Shown here: positions 1-8,845 of the stretch, piece after piece | How the letters are laid out: each line of letters starts with the position of its first letter | Numbering within the stretch: position 1 is the stretch's first letter | NCBI RefSeq assembly: GCF_963676935.1 | Contig: NZ_OY781470.1 | Coordinates: 558,001 to 622,000, forward strand | DNA: 64,000 nt | Source of the DNA: Halarcobacter sp. | GTDB lineage: Bacteria > Campylobacterota > Campylobacteria > Campylobacterales > Arcobacteraceae | Reading direction: 5' to 3' | Notes under the pieces: model-generated | The model's database searches: none | Seen by the model: the letters and a program-made list of their open reading frames with translations, nothing else | Told to the model about the DNA's origin: nothing | Position numbers and translations under genes: made by a program

Positions 1-298
1 CTTTGATAAAGTTACCAAAAACTCTAGTGACATAGGTAGAAGCACCTACATTAAAAACTGTATCTTTGTACTTTACATCATCAATAGTTCTTAAAAAACC
101 AACTTCAAATTGATCAAACATTGAGTCATCAAGGTTAAAACCAAAACTTAAACCAACATTAGCATAGTTTCTTTCTAAATTTAAATTACCTTCAGTAAAA
201 GTTCCACCTAACATAGGAGTAACTTCATATTTATATTCACTATTTGCAGCAAACATCATCGATGCACATAGTGCAGTAGATAATATAATTTTTTTCAT
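1..298 (-). CDS. CadF-like OmpA-family outer membrane protein (3' end outside window)
   Basis: The first 99 codons of a minus-strand gene are visible, starting at the ATG at 298-296 with an AAGGAA ribosome site. It begins with a signal peptide (MKKIILSTALCASMMFAA). The following beta-strand pattern, with KYEVTPMLGG, EGNLNLERNY and FDQFEVGF, matches my recollection of the N-terminal barrel of Campylobacter CadF (FEITPTLNY, EGNLDM, LDQLEFG), an OmpA-type protein that binds fibronectin. The C-terminal peptidoglycan-binding domain would lie left of the window. The family is fairly sure; an adhesin role is only inferred from CadF. Confidence 0.7.
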   Translation of the reverse strand, partial: MKKIILSTALCASMMFAANSEYKYEVTPMLGGTFTEGNLNLERNYANVGLSFGFNLDDSMFDQFEVGFLRTIDDVKYKDTVFNVGASTYVTRVFGNFIK

Positions 299-371
299 TG
301 TATTTCCTTGTTTTTTTGCGTATTTTTAGATATTAACTAAAAATAAATTAAATCTTTATTTAATCTTTATA

Positions 372-1304
372 TTAATCAATAAAGATAGAATTTACAGATT
401 CATTATTAGTTATTCTTCTAATTGTTTCACCAATAATTCTAGTACCACTTAATACCGTAATCTTATCACTTTTTTCTTTTGCAGGGATAGTATCAGTGAT
501 AACTAATTCATCTAATGTACCACTATTGATTCTATCAAAAGCTGGACCAGATAATACACCATGTGTACAGCAAGCCATAACTGATGTTGCACCTCTTTGT
601 TTTAGTACTTCAGCTGCTTTTACTAGTGTTCCAGCAGTATCAACCATATCATCAACTAAAATAACATCTTTACCTTCTACTTCACCTATGATATTCATAA
701 CTTCAGCTACATTTGCTTTTTCTCTTCTTTTATCAACAATTACTAAGTCATATCCTAGTTTATTAGCATAAGATCTAGCTCTTGCAACCCCACCAATATC
801 TGGACTTGCAATAATTGGATTTGGAAGGTTTTTAGCTCTTAAGTAGTCTACAAAAAGAACAGAACCATAAAGGTTATCAACAGGGATATTAAAGAAACCT
901 TGAATTTGTGCTGCGTGCAAATCTATAGTAATAACTCTATCAACTCCAGCAGTTTCTAACATATCAGCAACTAGTTTTGCTGAAATTGGAACTCTTGGAG
1001 CCGCTTTTCTATCTTGTCTTGCATATCCAAAATATGGCATTACAGCAGAGATAGATTTTGCACTTGATCTTTTAAGTGCATCAACCATAATAAGTAGCTC
1101 CATTAAGTGGTCATTTGTTGGAGCACATGTTGGTTGAACAATAAATACATCTTGTCCTCTAACACTTTCATGAATTTGAACAGAGATCTCTCCATCACTA
1201 AATTTTTGGATACTTGCTCCACCAACATTCATATTTAAATACTGACTAACTTTTTTAGCAAATTCAGGGTTTGCAGTACCACTAAAAAGCTTAAATTTTG
1301 CCAT
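372..1304 (-). CDS. prs: ribose-phosphate pyrophosphokinase
   Basis: This cytoplasmic enzyme makes PRPP from ribose 5-phosphate and ATP for purine, pyrimidine, histidine, tryptophan and NAD synthesis. The 310-residue protein has the usual class I length. Visible signatures are the RQDRK flexible-loop segment (about 96-100), His130 in ITIDLH, the basic KRREK stretch (192-196) and the PRPP-binding loop VDDMVDTAGT (217-226). The start has a GGAAAA site just upstream. It is a single gene between cadF-like and mnmA, all on the minus strand, with 84 bases separating it from the mnmA stop. Confidence 0.97.
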   Translation of the reverse strand: MAKFKLFSGTANPEFAKKVSQYLNMNVGGASIQKFSDGEISVQIHESVRGQDVFIVQPTCAPTNDHLMELLIMVDALKRSSAKSISAVMPYFGYARQDRKAAPRVPISAKLVADMLETAGVDRVITIDLHAAQIQGFFNIPVDNLYGSVLFVDYLRAKNLPNPIIASPDIGGVARARSYANKLGYDLVIVDKRREKANVAEVMNIIGEVEGKDVILVDDMVDTAGTLVKAAEVLKQRGATSVMACCTHGVLSGPAFDRINSGTLDELVITDTIPAKEKSDKITVLSGTRIIGETIRRITNNESVNSIFID

Positions 1305-1388
1305 AAATTTTCCTTTTTTGATTTTCCATGTGAGATAGATATTTTTCGGATTATACCCTCTTATTACTTATACACAATTTAGAAAAAT

Positions 1389-2423
1389 TTATTTAGTTGA
1401 TTTTATCCATCCGCTACCAATAACTTTTTCATTTTGATAAAATACTGCAAGTTGTCCTGCTGCAACTCCAAAGGCTGCTTCTTTTAAGGTGATAACACCT
1501 ATATTATCAGCAATTTTTACACTACAAGGTATTGATTTTGATCTATATCTTAATTTTACCGTACATTCAAATTCCAAGTCTTTAATATACATATTCAAAT
1601 TTTCAATTTTGACTTCATTTATCTCTAATGCTTCTTTTTTACCAACTACAATTGTATTGTTTTTGGGATTTAATTTTGTTACAAAGTGTGGCTCATGAGC
1701 GCCATGAACTGTAAAGCCTCTTCTTTTTCCAATTGTATAGTGCATATAACCTTTATGTTCACCTACTATATTTCCCTCTTTATCTAATACTTTACCTGGA
1801 ATATCTATATTTGCATGTTTTTTTACTACATCAGTATAAACTGTTTCAACAAAACAAATCTCTTGTGATTCACTTTTTTCTGTAATTTTTTTATATGCTT
1901 TATCAAGTTTTTCACCAAATTTGATAATATCTTCTTTTTTATAGCTACTAAGGGGAAACATCATATATGGGAGTGCTTCTTTTTCTACTTGAGATAAGAA
2001 ATAACTTTGATCTTTTGTTTTATCATCAGCTTCATAGAAAAATTCCCCATCTGTTTTTGCATAATGTCCTGTTGCTAAATAAGATGCTCCATGCTCTTTT
2101 GCAAAATCTAACATTGCTCCAAATTTAATCTGCCTATTACATTTTACACATGGATTAGGTGTTGTTCCTTCCAAATATGAATCTACAAAATAATCATAAA
2201 CCTCTTGTGTAAACTTATCTGCTAAATCTAATATATGGTATTTTATATTAAGGAATTTCGCTACATCTTCGATATAGCCAATATTTTTTTCGTGATAACC
2301 ATTAGTTCTATTGTGAAGCTTTAAGTAAACTCCTTCAACTTCATAACCATCTTCTTGTAACATGTATGCAGTAACTGAAGAATCAATTCCTCCACTCATA
2401 CCTACCATTACTTTTTTTTTCAT
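1389..2423 (-). CDS. mnmA: tRNA 2-thiouridylase MnmA, Campylobacterota-type copy
   Basis: MnmA transfers persulfide sulfur to uridine 34 of tRNA for Lys, Glu and Gln after adenylating it. The 344-residue protein has the N-type ATP pyrophosphatase loop GMSGGIDSS (8-16), the nucleophile region NPCVKCN with Cys95 and the second cysteine Cys190 in QEICF. It lacks the longer inserts of the neighbouring copy and resembles the short form I recall from Campylobacter. The two copies share the family fold but differ through most of the sequence. Which copy thiolates which tRNA cannot be read from sequence. A decayed folK tail lies just upstream. Confidence 0.93.
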   Translation of the reverse strand: MKKKVMVGMSGGIDSSVTAYMLQEDGYEVEGVYLKLHNRTNGYHEKNIGYIEDVAKFLNIKYHILDLADKFTQEVYDYFVDSYLEGTTPNPCVKCNRQIKFGAMLDFAKEHGASYLATGHYAKTDGEFFYEADDKTKDQSYFLSQVEKEALPYMMFPLSSYKKEDIIKFGEKLDKAYKKITEKSESQEICFVETVYTDVVKKHANIDIPGKVLDKEGNIVGEHKGYMHYTIGKRRGFTVHGAHEPHFVTKLNPKNNTIVVGKKEALEINEVKIENLNMYIKDLEFECTVKLRYRSKSIPCSVKIADNIGVITLKEAAFGVAAGQLAVFYQNEKVIGSGWIKSTK

Positions 2424-2446
2424 TTTATATATCCTTTAAAAGTTTC

Positions 2447-2541
2447 ATAAAGGAATAATCACTGACTCTCTATTTGCCCAATTATAATATTTATTTTGGT
2501 TTAGGCGTATCTTGAAAGGATAGCTTTCTTCCGATTTTAAT
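2447..2541 (-). pseudogene. decayed fragment of the folK 3' end
   Basis: Read on the minus strand, this stretch encodes GRKLSFQDTPKP and then, after a gap and frame change, NWANRESVIIPL. The intact folK at 3825-4301 ends with GRKRSFQDAPRT, about 23 further residues, and DWANRESVIIPL. The fragment is therefore the last part of a folK copy with an internal deletion, and it has stop codons. It sits between the two mnmA genes, so folK, or its tail, was duplicated together with the insertion or duplication of an mnmA. It has no start codon or ribosome site. Confidence 0.9.
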
Positions 2542-2566
2542 CTTTACAAAATTTTGTAAAGATTAA
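2537..2566. repeat. 30-bp perfect palindrome downstream of the second mnmA
   Basis: The arms TTAATCTTTACAAAA and TTTTGTAAAGATTAA are exact reverse complements with no loop bases between them. It lies 21 bases past the stop of the mnmA at 2588-3685 and next to the folK remnant. It may act as a transcription end for that gene, but no T-run follows on the minus strand, so a protein-binding site or a cruciform is also possible. Confidence 0.7.
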
Positions 2567-2587
2567 TAAAAATGGGATTATAGCAAA

Positions 2588-3685
2588 TTAATTGTAATCA
2601 CTAATAAACCCACCACCTAAGCAGTAGTTTTGAGAATATAAAACAAGACTTTGTCCTAAAGTTACAGCTCTTTGAGGTTTATCAAATTCTACTATTACTT
2701 TATCTTCATTTACTTCAGTTACTGTACAAGCTTGTTTTTGTTGCCGATAACGAATTTGTGCCATTAGTTTATCTCCAACTTTAGCAGGCTCTTCAAGTAC
2801 CCAATGCATATGACTAGCTTCAACTTTTTTGCTCATAAGTAAAGGATGGTTTGTATCTTGAACAACTGTTAAAGTATTATCTTCAATATTCTTTTTAGCA
2901 GCATACCATGATTTGTGAGTGTTATTTTCACCTTCAAGCCCTTTGATTCCACCAAGACCAATACCTTTTCTTTGCCCTAATGTGTAGCAAATAAGTCCTT
3001 TGTGTTTTCCTAAAACTTTTCCATTTTCATCTATAATATCACCTGGAATTGCTTTTAGATGTTGAGTAATAAATTCATCAAATTTTTGATTACCTATAAA
3101 GCATATACCTGTACTATCTTTTTTATCACTTACAGGTAAGTTGTGCTTTTTTGCTATCTCTCTTACTTCTTTTTTTGTTAAATCTGCTAGTGGAAACATA
3201 GCATGTGAAAGTTGTTCACTAGATAATGCATGTAAAAAATAAGTTTGGTTTTTACTATCATCTTTTGGAGTATCTAAAACAAAATGGTCGTGATATTTGG
3301 CTATTTTTGCATAATGCCCAGTTGCAATATAATCTGCACCCATTTTTTTTGCTTCATTTAAAAATACATTAAATTTAATCTCACGGTTACATAAAATATC
3401 TGGATTTGGAGTAAGACCTTTTTTTAGACCTTCTAAAAATACATCAAATACTTTTGTTCTGTATTCTTCAACAAAGTCTTTACCTTTTACTTCAATCCCA
3501 ATTAAGGCACCAACTTTTTTAGCATCTTCAAATTCTATACGATTTGGGCATTGACTACCTTTGATTCCATACTCCCAATTTCTCATAAATAGGCCAACTA
3601 CATCATAGCCTTGTTGTTTTAATAGTAATGCAGTAACTGATGAATCAACTCCACCTGACATTCCAACAACTACTTTTTTTTTCAT
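2588..3685 (-). CDS. mnmA: tRNA 2-thiouridylase MnmA, gamma-proteobacterial-type copy
   Basis: This is a second 2-thiouridylase of 365 residues with PP-loop GMSGGVDSS (8-16), nucleophile region NPDILCN with Cys99 and Cys195 in STGICFIG. From memory these motifs, together with LFMRNWE, YTLGQRKG and CLGGGFI, are closer to the Escherichia coli enzyme than to the adjacent copy. It is divergent from its neighbour and separated from it by the folK remnant, which suggests it arrived by transfer or by an old rearrangement rather than by recent tandem duplication. Both copies keep their catalytic cysteines, so both may work. Confidence 0.93.
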   Translation of the reverse strand: MKKKVVVGMSGGVDSSVTALLLKQQGYDVVGLFMRNWEYGIKGSQCPNRIEFEDAKKVGALIGIEVKGKDFVEEYRTKVFDVFLEGLKKGLTPNPDILCNREIKFNVFLNEAKKMGADYIATGHYAKIAKYHDHFVLDTPKDDSKNQTYFLHALSSEQLSHAMFPLADLTKKEVREIAKKHNLPVSDKKDSTGICFIGNQKFDEFITQHLKAIPGDIIDENGKVLGKHKGLICYTLGQRKGIGLGGIKGLEGENNTHKSWYAAKKNIEDNTLTVVQDTNHPLLMSKKVEASHMHWVLEEPAKVGDKLMAQIRYRQQKQACTVTEVNEDKVIVEFDKPQRAVTLGQSLVLYSQNYCLGGGFISDYN

Positions 3686-3824
3686 AATTTACCTTTAAAA
3701 AAGTTCCATTTTAAAGGAACCTATAATATATGTCTACTTTTTTACATTGGAATAAAATTCCAATTAAAATTAGTTTGTCTTTAGACTCTCTTTAATAAAA
3801 CTCTAAAGAGAACAACGTGTTGTT

Positions 3825-4301
3825 CTATAAATGTTTTAAAGGAATAATAACTGATTCTCTATTGGCCCAATCTTTGTGAGGAATAATAAGGTTTTGGGTA
3901 TTGATTTTTTTGTCATCAAAAAATATAATATCAATATCCAAGGTTCTAGGCGCATCTTGAAAGGATCGCTTTCTTCCTAATCTTTTCTCTAATCTTTGCA
4001 TGTTTTTTAAAAAATCATTTGGTGCTAAATTAGTTTTGAGCGCAATTATACCATTTAAAAAATGATTTTGTTCCAAAAATCCAAAAGGGGGATTTAGAAG
4101 TAGGGGAGAAGTTATAAGTAGATCAAATCTTGTGTCATTTCTCAAATATAAGAGTAGTTTATCAAAAATAGTTTTTGTATTTCCTATATTTCCCCCAATA
4201 CCAATTGTTACAGTGTGTTTTTTACTTGAATTATACGATAATTTTTTTGGAAAATTTGAAGTATAAAAAAGTGTTAGATTTTTGTTTAAAATTTTTTTCA
4301 T
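3825..4301 (-). CDS. folK: 2-amino-4-hydroxy-6-hydroxymethyldihydropteridine diphosphokinase
   Basis: HPPK transfers pyrophosphate from ATP to the pterin in folate synthesis. The 158-residue protein shows IGIGGNIGNT (about 33-42), the NPPFGF segment, and the PROSITE-type signature region RTLDIDIIFFDD (about 119-130) with the metal-binding DID. An N-terminal extension of about 30 residues precedes the core. The gene is downstream of the proline peptidase on the same strand, with a hairpin between them, and its tail exists a second time as the remnant at 2447-2541. folK near aroQ is also, from memory, the arrangement in Campylobacter jejuni. Confidence 0.93.
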   Translation of the reverse strand: MKKILNKNLTLFYTSNFPKKLSYNSSKKHTVTIGIGGNIGNTKTIFDKLLLYLRNDTRFDLLITSPLLLNPPFGFLEQNHFLNGIIALKTNLAPNDFLKNMQRLEKRLGRKRSFQDAPRTLDIDIIFFDDKKINTQNLIIPHKDWANRESVIIPLKHL

Positions 4302-4312
4302 AATTTGTCCTG

Positions 4313-4348
4313 AAAATAAATCTTAATTTTTTAGTTAAGATTTATTTT
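4313..4348 (-). terminator. hairpin between the proline peptidase and folK
   Basis: The arms AAAATAAATCTTAA and TTAAGATTTATTTT pair perfectly around an 8-base loop, with only four T residues at the 3' side on the minus strand. It lies 6 bases past the stop of the upstream gene and 12 bases before the folk start region, so it could be a leaky terminator. Confidence 0.55.
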
Positions 4349-4353
4349 TTGAT

Positions 4354-5379
4354 TTATAGTATTTGTGCTTTTCCATTTTTCATTACAACAGTATCTTCAA
4401 TTCTTATACCAAACTCTTCAGGTAAATAAATTCCTGGTTCAATAGTAAATACCATATTATCTTCGATTATAACATCTGAACGGGAATTGATATTTGGAAA
4501 CTCATGAATGTCAAGTCCAACTCCATGACCAGTACTATGTACAAAATATTTACCAAATCCAGCTTTTTCAATTACATCCCTAGTTAATTTATCGATTTGA
4601 GATGCTTTCATTCCTGTTCTTGCTTTTTCTATAGCATTTAACTGTGCTTTATAAACTAAGTCATAAATTTTTTGGTGTTTTTTATTTTTAAACTTTTGAT
4701 CTCTTTTAAATGAAAATGTTTCAAAATCAACATATGAAGTACACGTTCTATCTGAACAATATCTTTTATGTTTAACTCCTGCATCTACTAGTAATAAATC
4801 ATGAAGCTTAAGTTTTGTATTAGTTGGTAGTGCATGAGGTTTTGCTGCATTTTTATTTATTGCCACAATAGGATCAAAACTTAAATCATATTTACCTATA
4901 TGACTCATTTTTTCAATTGCTTTAAAATGTAGAAAATTTTCACTTTCTCTAAAACCATTTTTTCTTATAAATTTAGCTAATTCTTTAAATCCATCTCTTC
5001 CAATTTGTGCAGCTTTTTTTAATAATTGAATCTCTTCATCACTTTTTATTATTCTTTTTAGTTTTGAAAAGTTTTCTTTTGCTTCAAATTTTATTTTTAT
5101 ATTATTAGTTAATTTTTGATAAAAGCTAAGTTTAAAATCGTTTGGATCAAAAACGATTTTTTTTATTTTTGACTTCTTTAATATCTTTTGTACATCTTTT
5201 ATAAAATCTGAACTTTCAATAACTACACAATCTTTTGCATACTCTTTAGCTTCAACTGTATATCTTGCATCTGTAATAAAATATTTTATTGAACCTAATT
5301 TTAGAAAAACTACATTATCACATGAGAATCCACACTCATAATATACAGCATTTTCATTAAGTAGTATATAGTTTTTCAT
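4354..5379 (-). CDS. M24-family Xaa-Pro aminopeptidase/dipeptidase
   Basis: This metallopeptidase is expected to cleave X-Pro peptides in the cytoplasm. I place the start at 5379 (MKNYILLNE), which follows AAGGAAAA at good spacing, rather than at an ATG 45 bases upstream. The product has 341 residues. The five metal ligands of the pita-bread fold are visible: Asp in LLVDAGV, Asp in YCSDRT, His in STGHGVG, Glu in FTIEPG and Glu in GIRIEDT. It is divergent from aroQ, sharing a 67-base intergenic region. Whether it is PepP-like or PepQ-like is not clear. Confidence 0.88.
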   Translation of the reverse strand: MKNYILLNENAVYYECGFSCDNVVFLKLGSIKYFITDARYTVEAKEYAKDCVVIESSDFIKDVQKILKKSKIKKIVFDPNDFKLSFYQKLTNNIKIKFEAKENFSKLKRIIKSDEEIQLLKKAAQIGRDGFKELAKFIRKNGFRESENFLHFKAIEKMSHIGKYDLSFDPIVAINKNAAKPHALPTNTKLKLHDLLLVDAGVKHKRYCSDRTCTSYVDFETFSFKRDQKFKNKKHQKIYDLVYKAQLNAIEKARTGMKASQIDKLTRDVIEKAGFGKYFVHSTGHGVGLDIHEFPNINSRSDVIIEDNMVFTIEPGIYLPEEFGIRIEDTVVMKNGKAQIL

Positions 5380-5446
5380 ATTTTTCCTTTTAATTAAACA
5401 AAATTTGAATATAATCTTACCCAAAATTTATAAAAGGAAATATAAT

Positions 5447-5932
5447 ATGAAAATAGCGGTAATTCAAGGTCCAAATTTAAACATGCTAGGTATTAGAGAG
5501 CAACATATTTATGGTCCAATGAGTTTAGAACAAATTCATGATCAAATGAAAGCAAGTGCTGAGCAAAATGGAGTTGAACTAGAATTTTTCCAATCTAACT
5601 TAGAGGGTGAAATTGTAGATAGAATTCAAGAATGTTTAGGTACAGTTGATGGAATCTTAATTAATCCAGCAGCATTTTCTCACTCTTCAATTGCTATTAA
5701 AGATGCTTTAAGTGCAGTTAATCTTCCAACTGTTGAAGTACATATTTCAAATATTTACAAAAGAGAAGAATATAGACAAAAATCTATCACAGCTGGTGCT
5801 TCAACTGGTGTAATTACTGGATTTGGACCATTTGGTTATCATCTAGGTTTAATCTCATTAACTCAAATTGTTTCTGAACTAAAAGCAGTTCAAGCAAAAC
5901 AAAAAGCTGAAGCAGAAGCTCAAAATAGTTAA
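5447..5932 (+). CDS. aroQ: type II 3-dehydroquinate dehydratase
   Basis: AroQ dehydrates 3-dehydroquinate in the shikimate pathway as a dodecamer. The start at 5447 is chosen because AAGGAAA lies 8 bases upstream and the protein then begins with the family opening [15 protein letters not shown]. The catalytic-loop segment REQHIYG, the substrate-binding [10 protein letters not shown] and VEVHISN with the essential His are present. The 161-residue protein has an Ala/Glu/Lys-rich tail of about 15 residues past the usual end. TATAAT at 5410-5415 can serve as the -10. The next gene starts 2 bases after its stop, so the two are co-transcribed. Confidence 0.95.
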   Translation: MKIAVIQGPNLNMLGIREQHIYGPMSLEQIHDQMKASAEQNGVELEFFQSNLEGEIVDRIQECLGTVDGILINPAAFSHSSIAIKDALSAVNLPTVEVHISNIYKREEYRQKSITAGASTGVITGFGPFGYHLGLISLTQIVSELKAVQAKQKAEAEAQNS

Positions 5933-5934
5933 TA

Positions 5935-7164
5935 ATGAAAATCTTAAAGGCATCGTGGGTTATAACTTGTGATGATAATAGCACTATCATAAAAGATGGT
6001 GCTATTGTTTTTGATAAGAAAATTATTGATGTTGCAACAATAGATTTTATAAAAGAGAAATATCCAAATACAAAAATAGAAGAGTTAGGCAAAAATTCAG
6101 TTTTGATGCCAGGACTAATCAATTCACATATCCATTTAGAATTCTCATCAAATGCCACAACTTTAAAATATGGTAATTTTATGACATGGTTAAATTCAGT
6201 TATAACTTCTAGGGAAAAACTAATACAAAATGCAACAAAAGATTTATTAAAAGAAAAATTAGAAGAGATAAAAAATAGTGGCACGACAACAATAGGTGCT
6301 ATTTCGTCATACGCTTTTGATTTGGAAAGTTGTTTTGAATCTAATTTAAATATTGTTTTTTTTAATGAAGTAATTGGAAGTAAACCTGATATGATTGATA
6401 CTTTATTGGCTGATTTTAAATCTAGACTTGAACTTTCAAAAAAGAATAAAAGGGAAGGATTTTATCCTGCTGTTGCTATACATTCTCCATATTCAGTGCA
6501 TCCTTTTTTAATAAGAGAGGCATTAAATATAGCAAAAGAGGATAATTTAACAGTTAGTTCACATTTTTTAGAATCACCTGAAGAGTTTCAGTGGCTTCAT
6601 AAAGATGAAGGTGGATTTTTAGACTTCTTTAAAAATTTTTTAGGACAAGAAAAAGCTGTTACTAAACCAATGGAATTTTTAAATCAATTTGAGAATATAG
6701 ATAAGTTATCTTTTACTCATTGTGTTGAATCTAGCAATGAAGATTTAGAAAAGATAAAAAAACTTGGGGCGGTAATTAATCATTGTCCAACTTCAAATAG
6801 AGTTTTAAATAATACAAAATTAGATATTCAAAAATTATTTAATAAAGATATACCTTTTTCAATAGGAACAGATGGTTTGAGTTCAAATAATTCTTTGTCA
6901 ATGTTTGATGAGTTAAGAAATGCCTTAATGATACACACAGAACAAAATATTGTAACTTTTTCTAAATCCTTACTAGAAGCTGCCACTAAAAGAGGGGCTC
7001 AAGCTTTAGGTTTAAATAAAGGGATACTTTTTAAAGAAAAAGATGCAGATATAATTACTTTAACTTTACCTGATGAAATTGAAGATGAAAATGATTTATA
7101 TATGAATATCATCTTACATGCTAAGAGTGTAAAAAATACAATAATAGGGGGTATATATGTTTAA
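5935..7164 (+). CDS. mqnF: aminofutalosine deaminase (menaquinone, futalosine route)
   Basis: This amidohydrolase likely deaminates 6-amino-6-deoxyfutalosine in the futalosine route to menaquinone. The 409-residue protein has the metal site HIH (His65, His67) in INSHIHLEF, then SHFLES, FTHCV and the Asp of IGTDGLSSNN. The family could also include other purine or chlorohydrolase-type deaminases. From memory, Campylobacter jejuni has the same order aroQ, aminofutalosine deaminase, sppA-like, which supports the call. It overlaps sppA by 8 bases, which points to translational coupling. Confidence 0.8.
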   Translation: MKILKASWVITCDDNSTIIKDGAIVFDKKIIDVATIDFIKEKYPNTKIEELGKNSVLMPGLINSHIHLEFSSNATTLKYGNFMTWLNSVITSREKLIQNATKDLLKEKLEEIKNSGTTTIGAISSYAFDLESCFESNLNIVFFNEVIGSKPDMIDTLLADFKSRLELSKKNKREGFYPAVAIHSPYSVHPFLIREALNIAKEDNLTVSSHFLESPEEFQWLHKDEGGFLDFFKNFLGQEKAVTKPMEFLNQFENIDKLSFTHCVESSNEDLEKIKKLGAVINHCPTSNRVLNNTKLDIQKLFNKDIPFSIGTDGLSSNNSLSMFDELRNALMIHTEQNIVTFSKSLLEAATKRGAQALGLNKGILFKEKDADIITLTLPDEIEDENDLYMNIILHAKSVKNTIIGGIYV

Positions 7165-8047
7165 TATTTTAAGAAAAATATTTTATCCAATAATTGCAAT
7201 ACTAGATTTTATTACTAAATATTTTAAAACAATAGTTTTTTTAACAATAATTTATTTTTTTGTTTCTAGTTCTGAAGATTCTGCAATAAGTGGTGAGAGT
7301 TTTGAAATGGCAAACTTACAAAAGATTGAGCTTTATGGGCCAATTATGACAGCAGATAAAGTTTTAGCACAAATAGAAGAAGCAAAGAAAAATAAGAATA
7401 TCAAAGGTGTTTTACTAGATGTTAATTCTCCAGGTGGAGCAGTAGCACCATCTGTTGAAATTGCATATGCAATAAAAGAGTTAAGAGAAGTTAAGCCAGT
7501 TGTTGCATATGCAAGTGGGATAATGGCTAGTGGAAGTTACTATTCTTCAATTTGGGCAGATAAAATTATTGCAAATCCAGGGAGTATGGTTGGTTCAATT
7601 GGTGTTATTTTCCAAGGAACAAATTTAGAAGAATTAATGGATAAAATTGGAGTAAAAACACAAACAATAAAAGCAGGAAGATATAAAGAATCTGGTACTC
7701 CAACTAGAGAATGGACAAATTATGAAAAAGAGGAGCTTGAAAAAGTTATAAAAGATACTTATTCTATGTTTGTTAGTGATGTTGCAAAAGCAAGAAAATT
7801 AAAAGTAGAAAATCATACAAAATTTGCTGATGCACATATTTTCACTTCTTCTCAAGCTAAAGCTGTTGGTTTAGTTGATAAAGTAGCTACAATCTCATAT
7901 GCAAAAAATGAGATAATAAAGTTAGCAAAAGTAAAAGAACCTATTTGGAAAAAAGAGGATAAATTTGATAAATTTTTAGATAGGGTAATAAGTGAAGCCG
8001 TAACTAATTTTTCAGTAATGTTTAACTCTAATTTAAAAGCTTACTAA
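7157..8047 (+). CDS. sppA: signal peptide peptidase SppA, S49 family
   Basis: SppA is an inner-membrane serine protease that degrades cleaved signal peptides. The 296-residue short form has one N-terminal membrane segment (about 24-37) and a single protease domain. The likely dyad is Ser125 in GIMASGSYY and Lys177 in AGRYKE, with oxyanion-region Gly residues in NSPGG and the GSMVGSIGV stretch. It is the last gene of the aroQ operon and is followed at 8051-8094 by a strong stem-loop. Confidence 0.92.
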   Translation: MFNILRKIFYPIIAILDFITKYFKTIVFLTIIYFFVSSSEDSAISGESFEMANLQKIELYGPIMTADKVLAQIEEAKKNKNIKGVLLDVNSPGGAVAPSVEIAYAIKELREVKPVVAYASGIMASGSYYSSIWADKIIANPGSMVGSIGVIFQGTNLEELMDKIGVKTQTIKAGRYKESGTPTREWTNYEKEELEKVIKDTYSMFVSDVAKARKLKVENHTKFADAHIFTSSQAKAVGLVDKVATISYAKNEIIKLAKVKEPIWKKEDKFDKFLDRVISEAVTNFSVMFNSNLKAY

Positions 8048-8050
8048 AAA

Positions 8051-8094
8051 ATTTGGTTCTTTAGCTATTTGCAAAATAGATTAAAGAACCAAAT
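8051..8094 (+). terminator. stem-loop after sppA
   Basis: The arms ATTTGGTTCTTTA (8051-8063) and TAAAGAACCAAAT (8082-8094) pair perfectly and the inner CTATTT/AAATAG can extend the stem. It sits directly after the sppA stop. The downstream sequence is A/T-rich without a clean T-run. Confidence 0.65.
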
Positions 8095-8170
8095 CTAAAA
8101 AATAATTTTTAATACTATTTTAAACTCTTTTTATATATAATTTTTGCAATTTTAAATAATAGGATAAATT

Positions 8171-8845
8171 ATGAAAAAGTTATTAGCTTGTATTGCTTTT
8201 AGTTCAATCATTACTATGTCATTGAGTGCAGATTATATGTTGGTTTTAACTGATAAAGATGGAAATCAAACACAAGAGTGTGTGAAGAGTTATAGTTTTT
8301 CAAATAATTTAGAGAGTTTAGCTAAAAAGAATAGTGTAGGACAAAAGGATGTTTATTTAGAAGAAGAGGTTATGACAAATAAGGTTTGGATGGGAAAACC
8401 AGTTTATAGAAAAATAGTCACTATTCCTGTTGTTAGTGCATCTACCTCATGGCCAACTTATACAAAATATTCTAATCCACCATCTGATGTTGAAACATTA
8501 ATAAGTGCAAAAATGCAAGGTGTCGAAGCATATGGATTGTCTTCAGAAACAGCTACTATTCCATATAGATTGTATTATATTTTAGATGCTACACAAATTG
8601 AATATATAGCTGGAGCAAATAGAATAGTCTTTATTAGTGGCAGAAAAGTTATATTGGAATATACAAAAACAACAGACGCTGCTGATTCTTCATCAAATAC
8701 TTTTAAATCATATTTACATTATGTACCAAGTTCATCAGATACAGAAGAGGTTATTACAAAAGATATGAAAAATTTAGGTGTACAGTTTTTAGAAGGTTAT
8801 ACTTATGATTCTTCAACTTCATCTTGTATAAAAAATCAGATATAA
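8171..8845 (+). CDS. secreted protein of unknown function with a phage-appendage-like domain
   Basis: I do not recognise the whole protein. It has a clear signal peptide (MKKLLACIAFSSIITMSLSA, cleavage near residue 20), so the remaining 200 residues are exported. Residues near 75-85 read KVWMGKPVYRKIV, and residues near 160-170 read VILEYTKTTD. Both phrases recall the (W-x-D)GKPIYRK...LEYTKTTD pattern I associate with appendage or tail-fibre proteins of phages. Two cysteines (about 37 and 219) could pair. It stands alone, with its own ribosome site TAGGATAA and a terminator. Function is not known. Confidence 0.6.
   Translation: MKKLLACIAFSSIITMSLSADYMLVLTDKDGNQTQECVKSYSFSNNLESLAKKNSVGQKDVYLEEEVMTNKVWMGKPVYRKIVTIPVVSASTSWPTYTKYSNPPSDVETLISAKMQGVEAYGLSSETATIPYRLYYILDATQIEYIAGANRIVFISGRKVILEYTKTTDAADSSSNTFKSYLHYVPSSSDTEEVITKDMKNLGVQFLEGYTYDSSTSSCIKNQI

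Noticed and set aside
496-771. Plus-strand ORF inside prs
   Set aside because: It is antisense to a conserved gene, has no ribosome site and reads as a shadow of it.
5814-6284. Minus-strand ORF across the aroQ-deaminase junction
   Set aside because: It is antisense to two conserved genes and has no ribosome site.
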